Below, in pieces: positions 1-6,734 of a DNA stretch of 36,925 bases; positions within the stretch are counted from its first letter, which is position 1, and each line of letters starts with the position of its first letter. The notes under the pieces were generated by a model. The model searched no databases, was not told the DNA's origin, and worked only from the letters and a program-made list of their open reading frames with translations. The position numbers and the translations under genes were made by a program. Source of the stretch: DASUXA01 sp036378155 (GTDB taxonomy: Bacteria > Actinomycetota > Actinomycetes > Mycobacteriales > Micromonosporaceae); assembly GCA_036378155.1 (NCBI GenBank), contig DASUXA010000020.1, positions 1 through 36,925 on the forward strand, given 5' to 3'.

Positions 1-1
1 C

Positions 2-157
2 GGACGCCCCGGCGTCACGTACCGCCCCGTCACGGGCGTCAGCCCCAGCCGGGTCGGCGTGGCGTGGCCGCCGGCAGCCGACGACAACCCGGTCGTGCAG
101 GACTTCGTCCGCGGCTGCCGGGACCCGGCCACGGCGCCACTGGGGAACATGCGCTGA
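2..157 (+). CDS. LysR-family transcriptional regulator, C-terminal fragment (5' end outside window)
   Basis: An open frame runs in from the window edge and ends at TGA 155-157, leaving 51 residues. The segment contains a VTYRPVTG motif, then a VGVAW stretch, then NPVVQDFVRGC. This is the usual end of the LysR substrate-binding domain: a last beta strand of the GVxYRPL type followed by a helix with the pattern PxVxxFV. The family consists of one-component DNA-binding regulators with an N-terminal winged helix and a periplasmic-binding-protein-like effector domain. Neither the DNA-binding part nor the effector pocket is in the window, so no target can be proposed. Assignment rests on a short tail and is therefore moderate. 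Confidence 0.65.
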   Translation, partial: GRPGVTYRPVTGVSPSRVGVAWPPAADDNPVVQDFVRGCRDPATAPLGNMR

Positions 158-176
158 CCCGGCGCGGTGCGCATGG

Positions 177-506
177 TCACGAGGAGCCCTGGTCCAGCCG
201 GGACCGGTGCGCGGAGTCGACGAGATCGAGGTACTCGGGGTGGCCGCGGATGTACTCGGCGACGAACGGGCACAGCGGGGCGACGGACACGCCCCGTGCG
301 CGCGCCTCGTCGAGCGCCCCGCGTACCAGGCGGCTGCCGACGCCCTGACCTTCGTACTCCGGTTCGACCTCGGTGTGGGTGAACGTCATCCGCTGCGGCC
401 GGGTCCGGTACTCGCTGAACCCGACCACCCGGTCGCCGATCCGCGCCTCGAACCGCCGGCGGTCCGGGTTGTCCACCACCGTCAGGTCGGCGTCGTCCAC
501 GTTCAC
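177..506 (-). CDS. GNAT-family N-acetyltransferase, small single-domain (PF14542-like)
   Basis: This 109-residue protein matches the small YjdJ-type GNAT group: an N-terminal RRFEARIGDRVVGF strand pair, the acetyl-CoA-binding EGQGVGSRLV motif at about residues 53-62, and the conserved PLCPFVAEYIRGHPEY ending typical of this subgroup. The family transfers acetyl groups from acetyl-CoA; the acceptor for this subgroup is not established. The start is GTG at 506-504 and shares one base with the TAG stop of the upstream small frame (TAGTG), so the two are probably translationally coupled. A second GTG lies two codons further in. Length is normal for the subgroup and the protein looks intact. Confidence 0.85.
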   Translation of the reverse strand: MNVDDADLTVVDNPDRRRFEARIGDRVVGFSEYRTRPQRMTFTHTEVEPEYEGQGVGSRLVRGALDEARARGVSVAPLCPFVAEYIRGHPEYLDLVDSAHRSRLDQGSS

Positions 507-673
507 TACTCTGCCCGCGCCCGCTTGATCTCGCTGAACTCCGGTACCGCCGACAGCAGCCGCAGCGCCTGTTCGTGGCTGTCGCGTCGTCGGGTCACGT
601 CACCCGGGCAGCGCGAGGTGCGCCAGGTGTACGGGCAGGTCGGGTCGAACCACATCGTCACCGTTTCGGTCAT
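506..673 (-). pseudogene. Internally deleted DsbA / Rv2466c-like (mycothiol-dependent nitroreductase family) remnant
   Basis: A 55-codon frame starts at ATG 673. Residues 1-20 read like the N-terminus of the actinobacterial DsbA-type family to which mycobacterial Rv2466c belongs (MWFDPTCPYTWRTSR; family pattern FWFDPxCPxxWxTSRW). The last 20 residues read like the C-terminus of the same family (VPEFSEIKRARAE; family pattern PxFFELKRTRTE). Normal members are about 200 residues, so roughly 140-150 residues between the ends appear to be missing, in frame. The redox Cys of CPYT remains but the thioredoxin fold cannot form. It may be a decayed gene or a short translated product that couples translation of the GNAT gene. 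Similarity is judged from memory of the family. Confidence 0.5.
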
Positions 674-729
674 GACCAGGTAGGTGCCCGCTGGGCCGAC
701 GCCGTAACGTCGCCTCGGGTAAGCGCCGG

Positions 730-735
730 TACGCT
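730..735 (+). promoter_or_regulatory. Candidate -10 box for the S10 peptidase gene
   Basis: TACGCT fits the TANNNT consensus of the housekeeping sigma factor and ends 8 bases before the ATG at 744. No Shine-Dalgarno-like purine run lies between, so a leaderless or near-leaderless transcript is possible. No convincing -35 was found. Confidence 0.35.
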
Positions 736-743
736 GCCCAGAC

Positions 744-2204
744 ATGACCGACCCGGACGCCTCCACCCCCGCCCCGACGACCGCGCCCGAACCCACCGAC
801 GACCTGGTGACCCGCCACCACACGATGACCGTGGACGGCCGTGAACTGCGGTACACCACGAGCACCGGCAGGATCGTGCTGCGCGAGGAGATCCACAACG
901 ACGACCAGACGTTCGACGGCCACAAGCCCAAGGCGGAACTGTTCGTCACCGCGTACACGCTGGACGGCGCCGACCCCCGGCAACGCCCGGTGACGTTCGC
1001 CTTCAACGGCGGACCCGGGTCGTCGAGCGTGTGGCTGCACCTCGGGCTGCTCGGACCCCGTCGGGTGGTCATGGGTGACGCCGGTGACCTGCTGCCCCCG
1101 CCGTACGCGCTGGCCGACAACGAGCAGACCCTGCTGGCCCATTCCGACATCGTGTTCATCGACCCGGTCTCCACCGGGTACTCCCGCGCGTTGCAGGGCG
1201 AGAAGCCCGCCGACTACCACGGCTTCACCCGCGACCTCGAGTCGGTCGGCGAGATCATCCGGCTGTGGACGTCGCGCAACGGGCGGTGGATGTCGCCGAA
1301 GTACCTGTGCGGCGAGTCGTACGGCACGATGCGCGCCGCCGGTCTGGCCCGCCACCTGCAGCAGCGGTACGGCATGTACCTCAACGGGCTGATGCTGATC
1401 TCCTCGGTGCTGGACTTCGGCACCCTGGAGTTCACCGGGCACAACGAGGAGCCGTACGCGCTGTACCTGCCGACCTACGCCGCGATCGCGCACTACCACG
1501 GGTTGCACGGCGACCGGCCGCTGCGCGACGTGCTGGACGAGGCGCAGCGGTACGCCGAACGCGACTACCCGTGGGCGCTGTCGCGCGGGTCGCGGCTGAG
1601 CGCCGCCGAGCGCGCCGAAGCGGTGTCCCGGGTCGCCGCGCTCACCGGCTTGTCCGAGGACTACGTGGACCGCGTCGACCTGCGTATCGAGCACATCCGG
1701 TTCTTCACCGAACTGCTGCGTTCGCGGCGGCGTACCGTGGGCCGGCTGGACGGGCGGTTCCTTGGCTGGGACACCGACTACGGTCGCGAACAGTGGTCGG
1801 GGGACCCGTCGTACGACGCGATCCTCGGCCCGTACACTGCCGCGATCAACCACTACGTGCGCACCGAACTGGAGTACGCCAACGACCTGCCGTACGAGGT
1901 GCTCACCGGGCGGGTGCGGCCCTGGTCGTACCGCGAGTTCGAGGGTCAGCACGTGCACGTGGCGGACATGCTCTCCGCCGCCCTGCGCGCCAACCCCCAC
2001 ATGCGGCTGTACGTCGCGTGCGGCTACCACGACGGGGCCACCCCGTACTTCGCCGCCGAGCACACCTTCGCCCACCTGCAGATCCCGGCGGAACTGCGGG
2101 GGAACATCCGGTTCGAGTACTTCGAGGCGGGTCACATGATGTACGTGCACGAGCCGAGCCGCCTCGCCCAGTCCCGCCACCTCGCCGAGTTCGTCACCGG
2201 CTGA
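744..2204 (+). CDS. Peptidase S10 family serine carboxypeptidase-like protein
   Basis: At 486 residues the protein is full length for bacterial S10 proteins. The oxyanion region FAFNGGPGSSS lies near residues 86-96. The nucleophile elbow GESYG places Ser192, and the other triad members fit Asp430 (in GYHDGATPYF) and His464 (in EAGHMMYVHE). S10 enzymes are alpha/beta hydrolases that remove C-terminal residues from peptides, usually at acidic pH. There is no signal peptide: the N-terminus is a Pro/Thr/Asp-rich linker, so a cytoplasmic location is likely, as for many bacterial S10 homologues. The next gene converges on it with only 3 bases between stop codons, leaving no room for a separate terminator. 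Substrate unknown. Confidence 0.92.
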   Translation: MTDPDASTPAPTTAPEPTDDLVTRHHTMTVDGRELRYTTSTGRIVLREEIHNDDQTFDGHKPKAELFVTAYTLDGADPRQRPVTFAFNGGPGSSSVWLHLGLLGPRRVVMGDAGDLLPPPYALADNEQTLLAHSDIVFIDPVSTGYSRALQGEKPADYHGFTRDLESVGEIIRLWTSRNGRWMSPKYLCGESYGTMRAAGLARHLQQRYGMYLNGLMLISSVLDFGTLEFTGHNEEPYALYLPTYAAIAHYHGLHGDRPLRDVLDEAQRYAERDYPWALSRGSRLSAAERAEAVSRVAALTGLSEDYVDRVDLRIEHIRFFTELLRSRRRTVGRLDGRFLGWDTDYGREQWSGDPSYDAILGPYTAAINHYVRTELEYANDLPYEVLTGRVRPWSYREFEGQHVHVADMLSAALRANPHMRLYVACGYHDGATPYFAAEHTFAHLQIPAELRGNIRFEYFEAGHMMYVHEPSRLAQSRHLAEFVTG

Positions 2205-2207
2205 CCG

Positions 2208-2945
2208 TCACGGCGACGCGTGGCGGTCGACGAAGTCGAGGATCCGCCGCCACGCGTCCGCGCACGCCGCCTCGTGCTGCGCGAACGCGCGGTCGAAGAA
2301 GCTGTGCGGAGCGTCCGGGTACACGTGCATCTCCGCCTCGACGCCGCGTGCGCGCACCTGCCCGGCGAACGCCTCCACGTCGGCGACCGGGGTGAAGTCC
2401 TGCCCCGCGGCGAGGATCAGCAGCGGCGCGGACAGCCGGTCCATCAGGTCGGCGACCCGCGACGGCACGCCGTAGAAGCCGACGCAGCCGTTCAGGTCGG
2501 GGTCGATCGCCGACTGCCGCCAGGACATCGCGCCGCCGAAGCAGAACCCGACCGTGTACACCGAGCGAGCCGCCTTGTGCTCGCGCACCCAGCGCACCGC
2601 GGCGGCGGTGTCCACCCCGACCGACGCCCAGTCCAGCTTGTCCATGTGCCGGCGGTACGGGAACTCCTCGCCCCGGTCGCCGACCCCGGCGGTACGCCCG
2701 AAGTAGTCGATCGCGAGCGCCGACATGCCCGCCTCGGCGAACCGGACGGCGAGTTCCTTGTAGAAGGAGTGCAGCCCGCGCACGTCCGGCAGCAGCACGA
2801 CGGCCCGGTCCGACCCACCCTGGGGATCGGCGTGGTACGCGCCGACGCGGGTGCCGTCGGCGGATTCGAGTACCAGGTCGCCGTGCTCGCCGACCGGTCC
2901 GACGACCGGCGGCGCGGGTGGCTGAGCGTCGTCTGAGTAGCACAT
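2208..2945 (-). CDS. Dienelactone hydrolase family protein
   Basis: This 245-residue alpha/beta hydrolase starts at ATG 2945. The catalytic triad of dienelactone hydrolases is visible: Cys135 in GFCFGG, Asp183 in GQDFTP and His214 in DAPHSFF. A VVLLPDVRGLHSFYKELAVRF segment near residue 49 is the usual first strand, oxyanion loop and helix. The family hydrolyses lactones and related esters, classically dienelactone in chloroaromatic breakdown. No other aromatic-degradation gene is nearby, so a general esterase or lactonase role is as likely. It converges with the S10 peptidase gene (3-base gap) and diverges from the PAP2 gene. A longer upstream frame exists but runs into the opposite-strand PAP2 gene and is not credible. 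Confidence 0.92.
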   Translation of the reverse strand: MCYSDDAQPPAPPVVGPVGEHGDLVLESADGTRVGAYHADPQGGSDRAVVLLPDVRGLHSFYKELAVRFAEAGMSALAIDYFGRTAGVGDRGEEFPYRRHMDKLDWASVGVDTAAAVRWVREHKAARSVYTVGFCFGGAMSWRQSAIDPDLNGCVGFYGVPSRVADLMDRLSAPLLILAAGQDFTPVADVEAFAGQVRARGVEAEMHVYPDAPHSFFDRAFAQHEAACADAWRRILDFVDRHASP

Positions 2946-2985
2946 GGCGCCAGTCTCGCACCGTGCCCGGCGCCGCCCGGCGCGG

Positions 2986-3011
2986 GTGTAGCGGCGGCGG
3001 TGATCGGGTAT
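2986..3011 (+). promoter_or_regulatory. Weak SigB/SigF-type promoter match upstream of the PAP2 gene
   Basis: GTGT at 2986-2989, a 16-base spacer, then GGGTAT at 3006-3011. The -10 hexamer is a perfect match for the sigma-F/sigma-B group and the -35 has one mismatch from GTTT. The start codon at 3058 lies 46 bases downstream. The -35 consensus is loose, so this may be chance. Confidence 0.35.
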
Positions 3012-3057
3012 CGCAGTCGCGCACCGGGGGCGACGCGTGTGGCGGAAGGGGACGGGT

Positions 3058-4557
3058 GTGTCGACAGTCGAGACTGCCAAGCGGCCACTGCGACGTTTCA
3101 CCGGGCGCAGCCTCGCCGGTCTGATCGTGGTGTTGGCGACCGGCGTCGGTTTCGGTGTGCTGCTCGCTCTGGTACGGCTGAAGTGGCAGCCGATGGAGGG
3201 CGTGGACCACGGGGTGGCGCGGGACCTGAACCTCGTCGTCGCGCACGACCGACCGCTGCTGGCGGTGCTGCGCACGGTCACCTCGTTGGGTAGTCACACG
3301 GTGCTGTTCCCGCTGGTCGGTGTGGCCGCCGTGAGCCTGCTGATCCGGCGGCGGATCCGGCTGGCGGTGTACCTGGCGGTCACCGGGCTCGGCGCGCTGA
3401 TCCTGGACCCGGCGCTGAAGACGGTGGTGGGTCGGGTACGACCGGTGGTCGCCGACCCGGTGGCGTACGGACCGGGCAACAGCTTCCCCAGTGGACACGC
3501 GCTCGGCTCGCTCGTCTCGTACGGCGCGCTGCTGCTGGTGTTCCTGCCGGCGTTGCCGCGCCGCGCGCGCCGCCCGGTCACCGCGCTGGTCGCGCTGCTG
3601 GTCCTGGCGATCGGGTTCAGCCGGATCGCGCTCGGCGTGCACTACGTGTCCGACGTGGTCGGCGGCTGGCTGCTCGGCGTGGCGTGGCTCGGCGTCACCG
3701 GGTACGCCTTCCAGATGTGGCGGCGCGAGACGGGTCGCCCGACGACCGAGCCGCTGTCCGAGGGTCTGGAGCCCGAGGCGGCACCCGACCTGAAGGTGGA
3801 GCACCCGGAAGGCGGGCACTCGCGACCGCTGCACCCGATCGCCGCCACCTCGGTCCTCGTGGTCGGCTGGGTGTTCGTGTTCGGGCTGGTCACCGGCCTG
3901 GGGGAGCTGATCGACCGGTACGGTCACGGCCAGGGCGACCTGCTGGGCGACAGTACGGTCCCGCACTGGCTCGCCGCGCACCGCACCGCGACGCTGAACC
4001 AGGTCACCTTCTGGTTCAGCGAGGCGGGCAACACCCATCTGATCATCGGGGTCGGTCTGGCGGCCGCCGCGCTGGCGCTGGCGTGGATCCGGCGGTGGCG
4101 ACCGGTGGTGTTCCTGTTCGTGCTGATGGCCGGCGAGGTGACGCTGTTCGTGTCCGCCGTGGCGATCGTCAGCCGACCCCGCCCCGACGTGCCGCATCTG
4201 GAGAACCACCTGCCCACCTCGAGTTACCCGTCGGGTCACGTCGCCGCGACGATCTGCCTGTACACCGGGATCGCGCTGCTGGTGTTCCCGCGCACCCGCG
4301 CCTGGTGGCGGTGGCTGACGGTGGTCGCCGCCGTGCTGATGCCGCTGCTGGTCGCCGCGGCGCGGCTGTACCGGGGCATGCACCACCCCACCGACCTGCT
4401 CGGCAGCGTGCTGCTCGCGGCGTGCTGGGTGCCGCTGGTGTACCGGGTCGTCCAGCCGTGCGCGGACGAGCCCGCCGAGCTGCGCTGGGCGGTGCGGCTG
4501 GGCCGGTGGTACCGCCAGCGGCGCGCGACCGGCGCCGTCGCCTCCGCCAACGAGTAG
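3058..4557 (+). CDS. Phosphatase PAP2 family membrane protein with two tandem PAP2 domains
   Basis: The protein has 499 residues from GTG 3058, chosen because GGAAGGGG lies 8-15 bases upstream; an in-frame GTG at 3037 would add seven residues. It is a polytopic membrane protein with two PAP2 cores. Domain 1 (about residues 25-220) has the full set: K121-x6-R128-P129, P144-S145-G146-H147, and S188-R189 with H195 and D199. Domain 2 (about 255-480) keeps R375-P376, PSGH at 391-394 and R436-x5-H442-x3-D446, but has Val368 where the motif lysine belongs and Ala435 for the serine. PAP2 enzymes hydrolyse lipid phosphates, including phosphatidate, PG-phosphate and undecaprenyl diphosphate. A lipid-phosphate role in the envelope is likely; the exact substrate is open. 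Confidence 0.9.
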   Translation: MSTVETAKRPLRRFTGRSLAGLIVVLATGVGFGVLLALVRLKWQPMEGVDHGVARDLNLVVAHDRPLLAVLRTVTSLGSHTVLFPLVGVAAVSLLIRRRIRLAVYLAVTGLGALILDPALKTVVGRVRPVVADPVAYGPGNSFPSGHALGSLVSYGALLLVFLPALPRRARRPVTALVALLVLAIGFSRIALGVHYVSDVVGGWLLGVAWLGVTGYAFQMWRRETGRPTTEPLSEGLEPEAAPDLKVEHPEGGHSRPLHPIAATSVLVVGWVFVFGLVTGLGELIDRYGHGQGDLLGDSTVPHWLAAHRTATLNQVTFWFSEAGNTHLIIGVGLAAAALALAWIRRWRPVVFLFVLMAGEVTLFVSAVAIVSRPRPDVPHLENHLPTSSYPSGHVAATICLYTGIALLVFPRTRAWWRWLTVVAAVLMPLLVAAARLYRGMHHPTDLLGSVLLAACWVPLVYRVVQPCADEPAELRWAVRLGRWYRQRRATGAVASANE

Positions 4558-4578
4558 CGCGCCGGGCAGGATGGACCG

Positions 4579-5208
4579 GTGCGTGCCCGTCCTGTCTCGC
4601 CCCGCCTGCTGGTCACCGACCTGGTCGAGCGGATCACGGCGTGGCCGGCGACCGAGCGGGTCCGGGTCGCCGTCGACGGTCCGCCGTGCGCCGGTCCGGA
4701 CGACCTCGCCGAGGCGGTCGCCGCGGAACTGCCGGTGCTCGGGCGCCCCGCGCTGGTGGTGCGGGTACAGGACTTCCTGCGCCCGGCGTCGCTGCGGTTC
4801 GAACTCGGGCGGACCAACCCGGACGCGTACTACGAGCGCTGGTTCGATCTGGACGCGGTGCGTCGCGAGGTGCTCGACCCGGCGGGTACGGCGGGTACCG
4901 GTCGGGTGCTGCCGACCCTGTGGAACCCGGAGACCGACCGCGCCACCCGCGCCGGGTACCTGACCCTGGTGCCGGGCGGGGTGCTGCTGCTCGCCGGTCC
5001 GCTGCTGCTGGGCGCCGGACTGCCGTTCGAGTTGACCGTCCACCTCGCGGTGTCCCCGGCTGCCCTGGCGCGGCGTACCCCGGAGCCGGAACGCTGGACG
5101 CTGCCGGCGTACCGGCGGTACGCGGAGGAGGCGTACCCGTACCTGAGCGCGGATGTCGTGGTGCGGATGGACGATCCGCGGCATCCCGCCCTGGTCGAGG
5201 CGCGCTGA
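4579..5208 (+). CDS. Uridine kinase-like protein with a degenerate P-loop
   Basis: This 209-residue protein starts at GTG 4579. The fold pattern of actinobacterial uridine kinase-like proteins is present: a VRVAVDGPP strand and loop near residues 28-36, DFLRPASLRFELGR near 65-80, DAYYERWFD near 84-92, and a VVRMDDPRHPALVEAR ending. Uridine kinases phosphorylate uridine and cytidine using a Walker A loop ending in GK[ST]. Here the loop reads G34-PPCAG39-P40-D41, so both the lysine and the serine/threonine that contact the nucleotide phosphates are absent. Catalysis by the normal mechanism is doubtful. It begins 21 bases after the PAP2 stop and may be co-transcribed. I recall relatives with similarly altered loops, which would point to a divergent subfamily rather than a damaged gene. 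Confidence 0.75.
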   Translation: MRARPVSPRLLVTDLVERITAWPATERVRVAVDGPPCAGPDDLAEAVAAELPVLGRPALVVRVQDFLRPASLRFELGRTNPDAYYERWFDLDAVRREVLDPAGTAGTGRVLPTLWNPETDRATRAGYLTLVPGGVLLLAGPLLLGAGLPFELTVHLAVSPAALARRTPEPERWTLPAYRRYAEEAYPYLSADVVVRMDDPRHPALVEAR

Positions 5209-5220
5209 GCCGCCAGTCCC

Positions 5221-5234
5221 CGCGCCGCGGCGCG
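5221..5234. terminator. Possible bidirectional hairpin between converging genes
   Basis: A perfect 14-base palindrome of C, G and one CGCGG core (CGCGCCGCGGCGCG) lies between the stops of the uridine kinase-like gene and the DUF3618 gene. It is flanked by AGCCGCC and GGCGGCT, which can extend the pairing. No T-tract follows, as is usual in this GC range. Confidence 0.4.
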
Positions 5235-5254
5235 TCGTGGGCGGCGGCTGGGCG

Positions 5255-5818
5255 TTACCGCCGCATCCATCGGCGCAGCACCGCCCAGGCGAGCGCGCCG
5301 AACCCGGCGCCGCCGACCGCTCCGGCGGCGGCCCACCGCACGTCCTCCCGACGCGCGGCACGCGAGACGTACACCACGATCTCCTGTGAGGCGCGACCCG
5401 CCTGCTCGCGGGTTTGCCCGGCCATCGCGCCCGCCCATTCGCCGGTGGCGCCGATCGCGGCGGTACCCCGCTCGGTGAGCTGGGCGGTCTGGGTGCCGCC
5501 CTGCTCCCGCAGCTGCTGCGCCTGTTCACGCATCACCTCGGCGCGGCGTGCCGCCTGTTCGCGCATCACGTCGGCGCGGCGTGCCGCCTGCTCGCGCATC
5601 ATCAGGGCGCGTTCGGCGCCGCGTTCGCGCAGCCGCCGCACCCGCTGCGCGCCACGTCGCAGCATCCGGTCGGCTGCCTCGTTGGCGCGCGCCCGCACGT
5701 CGGCCTTGGCGGCCAGCGCGTCCACGGTCTGGGCGAGTTCGGCGCGGGTCTGCTCGACCTCGGCGCGCAACTGGGCGACGTCAGCCGGCTCCGATCCCAT
5801 GCTGCGCCGGTTGCTCAT
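5255..5818 (-). CDS. DUF3618 domain-containing coiled-coil protein with C-terminal membrane anchor
   Basis: The protein has 187 residues. The N-terminal third (about residues 12-55: LRAEVEQTRAELAQTVDAL and following) matches DUF3618, a family usually encoded beside holin-like proteins in actinobacteria. The middle (about 60-115) is charged and helical with an 11-residue repeat of the type MREQAARRADV, predicted to form a coiled coil. A small-residue segment near 165-180 (GAVGGAGFGALAWAVLRR) is a likely membrane anchor with a basic C-terminal tail. It is translated after the holin-like gene with an ATGA overlap at 5815-5818, so they form an operon. Function is unknown; an envelope-associated structural or stress role is inferred from neighbours and the upstream SigF-type promoter. 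Confidence 0.82.
   Translation of the reverse strand: MSNRRSMGSEPADVAQLRAEVEQTRAELAQTVDALAAKADVRARANEAADRMLRRGAQRVRRLRERGAERALMMREQAARRADVMREQAARRAEVMREQAQQLREQGGTQTAQLTERGTAAIGATGEWAGAMAGQTREQAGRASQEIVVYVSRAARREDVRWAAAGAVGGAGFGALAWAVLRRWMRR
5524..5622 (-). repeat. 33-base tandem repeat inside the DUF3618 gene
   Basis: Units at 5524-5556 and 5557-5589 are 33 bases each and differ at only two positions. A third, more diverged unit follows at about 5590-5622. Each unit encodes 11 residues, so copy number changes would keep the frame and add or remove exactly one hendecad turn of the coiled coil. Confidence 0.75.
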
Positions 5819-6225
5819 CGCCGTCCCCTCTCCGCCATCGCGTGGCTGACCGAATCGATGTCCTCGCGGACGCTGCGTACGGTCGCCTCGGGCATCGGCG
5901 GCATGGCACGGCGGGTCGCCATTCCGCCGATCAGGGCAAGCAGCCCGGCGAACAGCAGCAGCGCCCCACCGACGATCAGTGCGGCCGCCCAGGCGGGCAG
6001 GACCAGGTTGATCGCCAGGATCACGGCGGCGAGGACGGCTCCCGCGCCGTACAGGGCGATGATCCCGGCGCCGCCGAGTAGACCGGCGCCGATGCCCAGG
6101 CGCTTGCCCTTCGCGGTCAGTTCCGCCCGGGCGAGTCGTATCTCGTCGCGGACCAGCGTAGAGATCTGCGTGGCGGCCTGGCGTACCAGATCCGCCGTCG
6201 ACGGCTCGGCGGGACGTTCTGTCAT
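5815..6225 (-). CDS. Phage holin family (Actinobacteriophage holin-6 like) membrane protein
   Basis: This 136-residue protein has a helical N-terminus (ADLVRQAATQISTLVRDEIRLARAEL, residues about 10-36, quoted in part: VRQAATQISTLVRDEIRLA), two long hydrophobic segments at about 47-75 and 80-105 separated by a short turn, and a charged C-terminal tail. This is the pattern of the PF07332-type proteins that actinobacterial genomes encode singly outside prophages. There is no endolysin or other phage gene nearby, so lysis is unlikely; a role in envelope integrity is inferred. ATG 6225 is preferred over upstream starts because a GTTT-N15-GGGCAT promoter match ends 9 bases before it. The stop overlaps the DUF3618 ATG. 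Confidence 0.82.
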   Translation of the reverse strand: MTERPAEPSTADLVRQAATQISTLVRDEIRLARAELTAKGKRLGIGAGLLGGAGIIALYGAGAVLAAVILAINLVLPAWAAALIVGGALLLFAGLLALIGGMATRRAMPPMPEATVRSVREDIDSVSHAMAERGRR

Positions 6226-6234
6226 GGGGCTTTC

Positions 6235-6259
6235 ATGCCCTTCAGGTACATCGGCAAAC
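6235..6259 (-). promoter_or_regulatory. SigB/SigF-type promoter for the holin-like/DUF3618 operon
   Basis: On the minus strand GTTT (6259-6256), a 15-base spacer and GGGCAT (6240-6235) differ from the GTTT-N15-GGGTAT consensus at one base. Exactly 9 bases separate the -10 hexamer from the ATG at 6225, the same spacing seen at 19971 and 20171. Confidence 0.55.
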
Positions 6260-6264
6260 CGACG

Positions 6265-6289
6265 GGTTGCCATGGCGGGCGATGGGTAT
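6265..6289 (+). promoter_or_regulatory. SigB/SigF-type promoter for the CsbD gene
   Basis: GGTT at 6265-6268, 15 bases, then GGGTAT at 6284-6289. This fits the GNNT-N14-16-GGGTA[CT] description of the sigma-B group. It lies back to back with the opposite-facing promoter at 6235-6259, with only 5 bases between the two -35 elements. CsbD in Bacillus is a classic sigma-B target, which supports the call. Confidence 0.6.
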
Positions 6290-6331
6290 GCAAGGAGCGT
6301 ACGCGGAAGGTACCGGCGAGGGAGGCGATTC

Positions 6332-6505
6332 ATGGGGATCGACGACAAGCTTCGCAATCAGGCAGAAAACCTCGAAGGCAAAGCGAAGGAAGCGGCGGGG
6401 CGGGCGACCGACAACGAGCGCCTCGCCGGCGAGGGGCAACTCGACCAGGACAAGTCCGACCTGAAGCAGGCGGGCGAGAAGGTGAAGGACGTCTTCCGCG
6501 ACTGA
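6332..6505 (+). CDS. CsbD family stress protein
   Basis: This 57-residue, highly charged helical protein has the CsbD signature: MGIDDKLRNQAENLEGKAKE followed by a GRATDNERLAGEGQLDQ segment and a KQAGEKVKDVF ending. The ATG at 6332 is preceded by GGAGG at 6321-6325. CsbD proteins are abundant small stress proteins, sigma-B dependent in Bacillus subtilis, whose molecular function is not known. Length is normal for the family. It is followed by a strong hairpin terminator at 6524-6554, so it is probably a single-gene transcript. Confidence 0.93.
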   Translation: MGIDDKLRNQAENLEGKAKEAAGRATDNERLAGEGQLDQDKSDLKQAGEKVKDVFRD

Positions 6506-6523
6506 CCGCGGGTAACGCCCATT

Positions 6524-6554
6524 CGCGCCGGCCGGGATTCTCCCGGCCGGCGCG
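6524..6554 (+). terminator. Strong hairpin terminator after the CsbD gene
   Basis: A perfect 14-bp stem (6524-6537 with 6541-6554) closes a TTC loop 18 bases after the CsbD stop. The downstream bases TTCGATCTCT contain several T residues but no clean U-tract. Confidence 0.8.
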
Positions 6555-6676
6555 TTCGATCTCTGCGGGGGCGACGGGCTCCCGCGTTCACGTCCGACGC
6601 GACCGGTGCCGGTCCCGCGACGGTCCCGGTCCGCGGCGGGGCGCTCCTGTGAGGACAAGCGATCCTGTGAGCACGT

Positions 6677-6701
6677 GAATCATTCGGCGGAGCCGGGGTA
6701 C
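6677..6701 (+). promoter_or_regulatory. Possible SigB-type promoter for the Hsp20 gene
   Basis: GAAT at 6677-6680, a 15-base spacer and GGGTAC at 6696-6701. The -10 hexamer is perfect; the -35 only satisfies the loose GNNT form. A leader of about 25 bases containing AAGGAGG (6722-6728) would follow. No HAIR-type or CIRCE inverted repeat was seen in this interval. Confidence 0.4.
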
Positions 6702-6734
6702 CCGACGGGTCGGACGTACCGAAGGAGGCACACC

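Noticed and set aside
3037..3057. Earlier GTG start for the PAP2 gene
   Set aside because: The GGAAGGGG ribosome binding site fits GTG 3058 and would lie inside the coding sequence if 3037 were used.
2194..5529. Long minus-strand open frame across the dienelactone hydrolase, PAP2 and uridine kinase-like genes
   Set aside because: It spans several well-supported genes in other frames and has Gln/His/Arg-rich composition typical of antisense shadows.
5524..5622. Short repeats resembling a CRISPR array
   Set aside because: The units are adjacent without spacers, in frame and coding; they are protein repeats.
5815..6225. Holin-like gene as a sign of a prophage
   Set aside because: No integrase, portal, terminase, tail or endolysin genes nearby. 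The DUF3618 partner and stress promoter fit the chromosomal version of this family.
6506..6734. HspR (HAIR) or HrcA (CIRCE) operator before hsp20
   Set aside because: No CTTGAGT/ACTCAAG or TTAGCACTC-type inverted repeat is present in the interval.
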